A stretch of 7,175 bases of DNA from Bacteroidales bacterium. Lineage in GTDB: Bacteria > Bacteroidota > Bacteroidia > Bacteroidales > UBA932. The notes under the pieces were generated by a model. That model had not been told where the DNA came from. It made no database searches and saw only the letters and a list, made by a program, of their open reading frames with translations. Positions 5,621-7,175 of the stretch are shown one piece after another. The stretch spans positions 1-7,175 of the forward strand of contig SFPH01000120.1 of NCBI GenBank assembly GCA_004552115.1, in the 5' to 3' direction. The position numbers and the translations under genes are program-made. Position 1 is the stretch's first letter, and each line of letters opens with the position of its first letter.

Positions 5621-6505
5621 ATGATTCACATCATTGTCGATGCCCTCAGGGAGACGGTGTCAATCTGTCTCCTCGTAATGCTAATGATGACCCTCATTGA
5701 AGTCTTCAATGTCACAACCAAAGGAAAACTCTTCAACAGACTGTCGGGAAGCCGCATAGGACAAGTTGTCCTCTGCTCCCTGCTCGGCGTGCTTCCGGGC
5801 TGCCTCGGAGGCTTCGCAGGGGTGTCCCTCTATACTCACAGGATGGCGGGTTTCGGAGCTCTTCTGGCAATGCTTATAGCCACGGCGGGAGACGAGTCCA
5901 TACTGATGCTCACCCTCTTTCCGGGCAAGGCCCTGGCAATGTTTGCCGGCCTTTTCTGCCTTGCTGTAATCGTCGGAATAATAACGGATTACGTAATCGG
6001 CAAAACTGACAGGAGCCATCTCCGTGATGACAGGCACATTGACGACAATTTCGAGATCCACGAGTGCGATGAGGAAGGACATGGGGACGGGCACGAGGAA
6101 GGCTTCAGGCACAGGTTCGTGCATTTCTTCACCGACCATATCTGGAAGCACGTCATCAGGAGACATCTGCCGTCCATTTTCGCCTGGACATTCGGAGTTC
6201 TCCTCGCTGTAGGCCTCATCTCGTCCTATATTGACCTCGAGGCCTGGATAAAGGGAAATACCGGCATAATGATACTGATTGCCGTACTTGTCGGCCTTAT
6301 TCCGCAGTCGGGCCCGCATATCGTTTTCGTGACCATGTTCGCAAACGGACTCCTTCCGTTCTCCGTCCTTCTTGCCAATACCATTTCCCAGGACGGTCAC
6401 GCCTGTCTTCCTCTCATTGCGGAAAACAAAAGGAGCTTCGCCTATGCGAAACTCCTCAAGTCTGTGCTCGCCATTGCGGCGGGCTTCATTGCAATGCTTG
6501 TATGA
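5621..6505 (+). CDS. Putative 10-TM heavy-metal exporter (ArsP_2 / putative manganese transporter family)
   Basis: This 294-residue inner-membrane protein has several hydrophobic segments (about 12-28, 46-64, 78-98, 104-124, 184-202, 214-228, 233-252, 278-294). It has two related halves: GVLPGCLGGFAGVSLY (56-71) with TAGDES (88-93), and GLIPQSGPHIVFVTMF (225-240) with SQDGHACLPL (256-265). These paired motifs fit the family named putative heavy-metal exporter, also annotated arsenic efflux or putative manganese transporter; the substrate is not experimentally fixed. Between the halves, residues 130-182 form a loop rich in His, Asp and Glu (HECDEEGHGDGHEEGFRHR), a plausible metal-binding segment. 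ATG 5621 lies 13 bp after the DUF1573 stop, suggesting cotranscription. The stop abuts the convergent M16 peptidase stop with no spacer, so no terminator fits between them. Confidence 0.83.
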   Translation: MIHIIVDALRETVSICLLVMLMMTLIEVFNVTTKGKLFNRLSGSRIGQVVLCSLLGVLPGCLGGFAGVSLYTHRMAGFGALLAMLIATAGDESILMLTLFPGKALAMFAGLFCLAVIVGIITDYVIGKTDRSHLRDDRHIDDNFEIHECDEEGHGDGHEEGFRHRFVHFFTDHIWKHVIRRHLPSIFAWTFGVLLAVGLISSYIDLEAWIKGNTGIMILIAVLVGLIPQSGPHIVFVTMFANGLLPFSVLLANTISQDGHACLPLIAENKRSFAYAKLLKSVLAIAAGFIAMLV

Positions 6506-6823
6506 TTACTCTGCCTCTGCTGTAACTCCCGGGCGCATAACCATCGTCTTCACCGAGCCTGAACCCAGTATCTTCCCGAGAATGTGCTGGATATCCTCAG
6601 GCTTGAGTTCGTTCACTGCCTTCTCATAGTCCCGGTCGTAGTCCAGGCCAAGGAGTTCAAGGCTTCTGAGGACATTGAGCCAGTGTCCGTTGGTAATCCT
6701 GGACTCCGGTATTTCCTTCTGGAGATTCTTCTGGGCCATGTCGAATTCCTCTGCGGTAGGGCCTTCGGAAGCGAGAGACTTCAGATCCCTGAGGCTGAGC
6801 TCAATGAGCCTGTCAGCTGCAGA
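6506..6823 (-). CDS. M16 family zinc peptidase, C-terminal fragment
   Basis: About 105 codons in a minus-strand frame match the C-terminal end of Bacteroidota M16 (insulinase/pitrilysin-like, PqqL-type) peptidases: ADRLIELSLRDLKSLA, EGPTAEEFDMAQKNLQKEIP, ESRITNGHWLNVLRS, and a closing VKTMVMRPG. Complete members are about 900 or more residues with the zinc motif HxxEH near the N-terminus, so this piece lacks the active site. The frame stays open to 6898, but residues upstream of about 6823 (MVGCPCLLPFAFGYG) are the out-of-frame reading of the glycosyltransferase and show no M16 similarity. The gene is therefore cut by a join, not naturally started here. Codon use (AGG, CTC, GAG) matches the window core, so this piece probably belongs to the same genome as the exporter. 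Confidence 0.85.
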   Translation of the reverse strand, partial: SAADRLIELSLRDLKSLASEGPTAEEFDMAQKNLQKEIPESRITNGHWLNVLRSLELLGLDYDRDYEKAVNELKPEDIQHILGKILGSGSVKTMVMRPGVTAEAE

Positions 6824-7131
6824 AGGGCAAGGGCCGATATGGCCCGCGGTAGGGCCGTACCCGAAGGCGAAAGGTAGTAGGCAAGGGCAGCCAACCAAGT
6901 GGGCAAAGGAGGTTTTTCAATCCGCGGTTCGCCGTTCATCGTAGGCAACAGCCAATGCTGATTTTCCACCATCTCGCGCGCCGTTACCAGGTTGCGGCAT
7001 TCCATAATGTCGGCCTCGATCAACTCATTGTTGGCCAAAAAGAGCACGGAACAAAAGAGCAAGAGCAACCCCACGCGCCAACGGGAGCGGCCGTAGAGAT
7101 TACGCAAAAAACGAGTAGTTACCACCAGCAT
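6781..7131 (-). CDS. ArnT/PMT-like integral membrane glycosyltransferase, N-terminal fragment
   Basis: The N-terminus shows a short basic stretch, one transmembrane segment (residues 19-34), then IEADIMECRNLVTAREM (38-54) with the acidic residue of the first extracytoplasmic loop (D41) expected for GT-C fold enzymes. It continues with W60 and GEPRIEKPPLPTWLAAL (67-83). The KPPLPTW motif is typical of the ArnT/PMT family, which transfers a sugar from a polyprenyl-phosphate donor to lipid A or protein; the acceptor is unknown here. Full proteins are about 500-600 residues. The frame ends at TGA 6781-6783 after 116 codons, but similarity probably stops near residue 100 (6832), where M16 sequence begins in another frame. 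TTG leucine and CGC/CGT arginine codons differ from the core, so I infer another genome or locus. A -7 box lies 21 nt upstream of the ATG. Confidence 0.82.
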   Translation of the reverse strand: MLVVTTRFLRNLYGRSRWRVGLLLLFCSVLFLANNELIEADIMECRNLVTAREMVENQHWLLPTMNGEPRIEKPPLPTWLAALAYYLSPSGTALPRAISALALLQLTGSLSSASGI

Positions 7132-7152
7132 GGCTCATCATTATTTTGCTTG

Positions 7153-7160
7153 CAAATATA
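7153..7160 (-). promoter_or_regulatory. Bacteroidota -7 box for the glycosyltransferase
   Basis: TATATTTG on the minus strand matches TAnnTTTG exactly, 21 nt upstream of the ATG at 7131. The -33 element would lie beyond the end of the window. The leader would be only about 15 nt. Confidence 0.6.
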
Positions 7161-7175
7161 GAAACTGATATTGAA

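Noticed and set aside
5681..6400. 239-codon minus-strand open frame opposite the metal exporter
   Set aside because: It is the antisense of a convincing membrane protein, has no recognisable domain, and its acidic/His-rich composition mirrors the plus-strand gene.
1..7175. CRISPR array, insertion sequence or anti-phage system
   Set aside because: I found no regularly spaced repeats, transposase or defence-protein motifs. The only sizeable repeat is the pair at tRNA-Asp.

Overview
The core of this window (about 565-6820) looks like a Bacteroidota (Bacteroidales-type) chromosome. The signs are three or four matches to the phylum's unusual promoter (TTTG, about 20 nt, TAnnTTTG), AT-rich leaders without clear Shine-Dalgarno sites, a DUF1573 lipoprotein-like/secreted protein, a Dcp-like M3 peptidase and arginine-AGG-rich codon use. 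Both ends look foreign to it: bases 1 to about 565 carry a minus-strand WhiA fragment of Bacillota (Clostridia/Ruminococcus-like) type in visibly more AT-rich DNA, and bases from about 6825 to 7175 carry the N-terminus of a Bacteroidota glycosyltransferase with different codon use (TTG leucines, CGC/CGT arginines). Each joins a truncated gene mid-frame. The simplest reading is a metagenomic contig with chimeric ends, not a new biological system.

Layout, left to right. (1) 1-570, minus: whiA fragment with neither end. (2) About 565-2082, plus: C-terminal three quarters of a Dcp-like M3 zinc peptidase, followed by a hairpin terminator. (3) 2230-3528, plus: gdhA glutamate dehydrogenase, apparently lacking about 18 residues in its dinucleotide-binding domain, followed by a hairpin. 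(4) 3597-4080: a 67-bp direct repeat (3715-3781 and 3884-3950) containing the last 20 nt of tRNA-Asp plus its terminator, then the intact tRNA-Asp gene (minus) with a textbook promoter. (5) 4162-4335, minus: a 57-residue 2[4Fe-4S] ferredoxin with its own consensus promoter. (6) 4504-6505, plus: a two-gene unit, a secreted DUF1573 protein and a putative 10-TM-family metal exporter (ArsP_2 / putative manganese transporter). (7) 6506 to about 6823, minus: C-terminal end of an M16 peptidase meeting the exporter tail to tail. (8) About 6825-7131, minus: N-terminus of an ArnT/PMT-like glycosyltransferase with a promoter -7 box.

The core genes are ordinary housekeeping functions: peptide turnover, ammonia assimilation, electron transfer, metal efflux and a periplasmic/outer-surface protein. 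They do not form one pathway. The items most worth checking are the two gene-splitting joins, the internal deletion in gdhA, and the tRNA-Asp 3'-end duplication, which has the anatomy of an integrase attachment-site scar.
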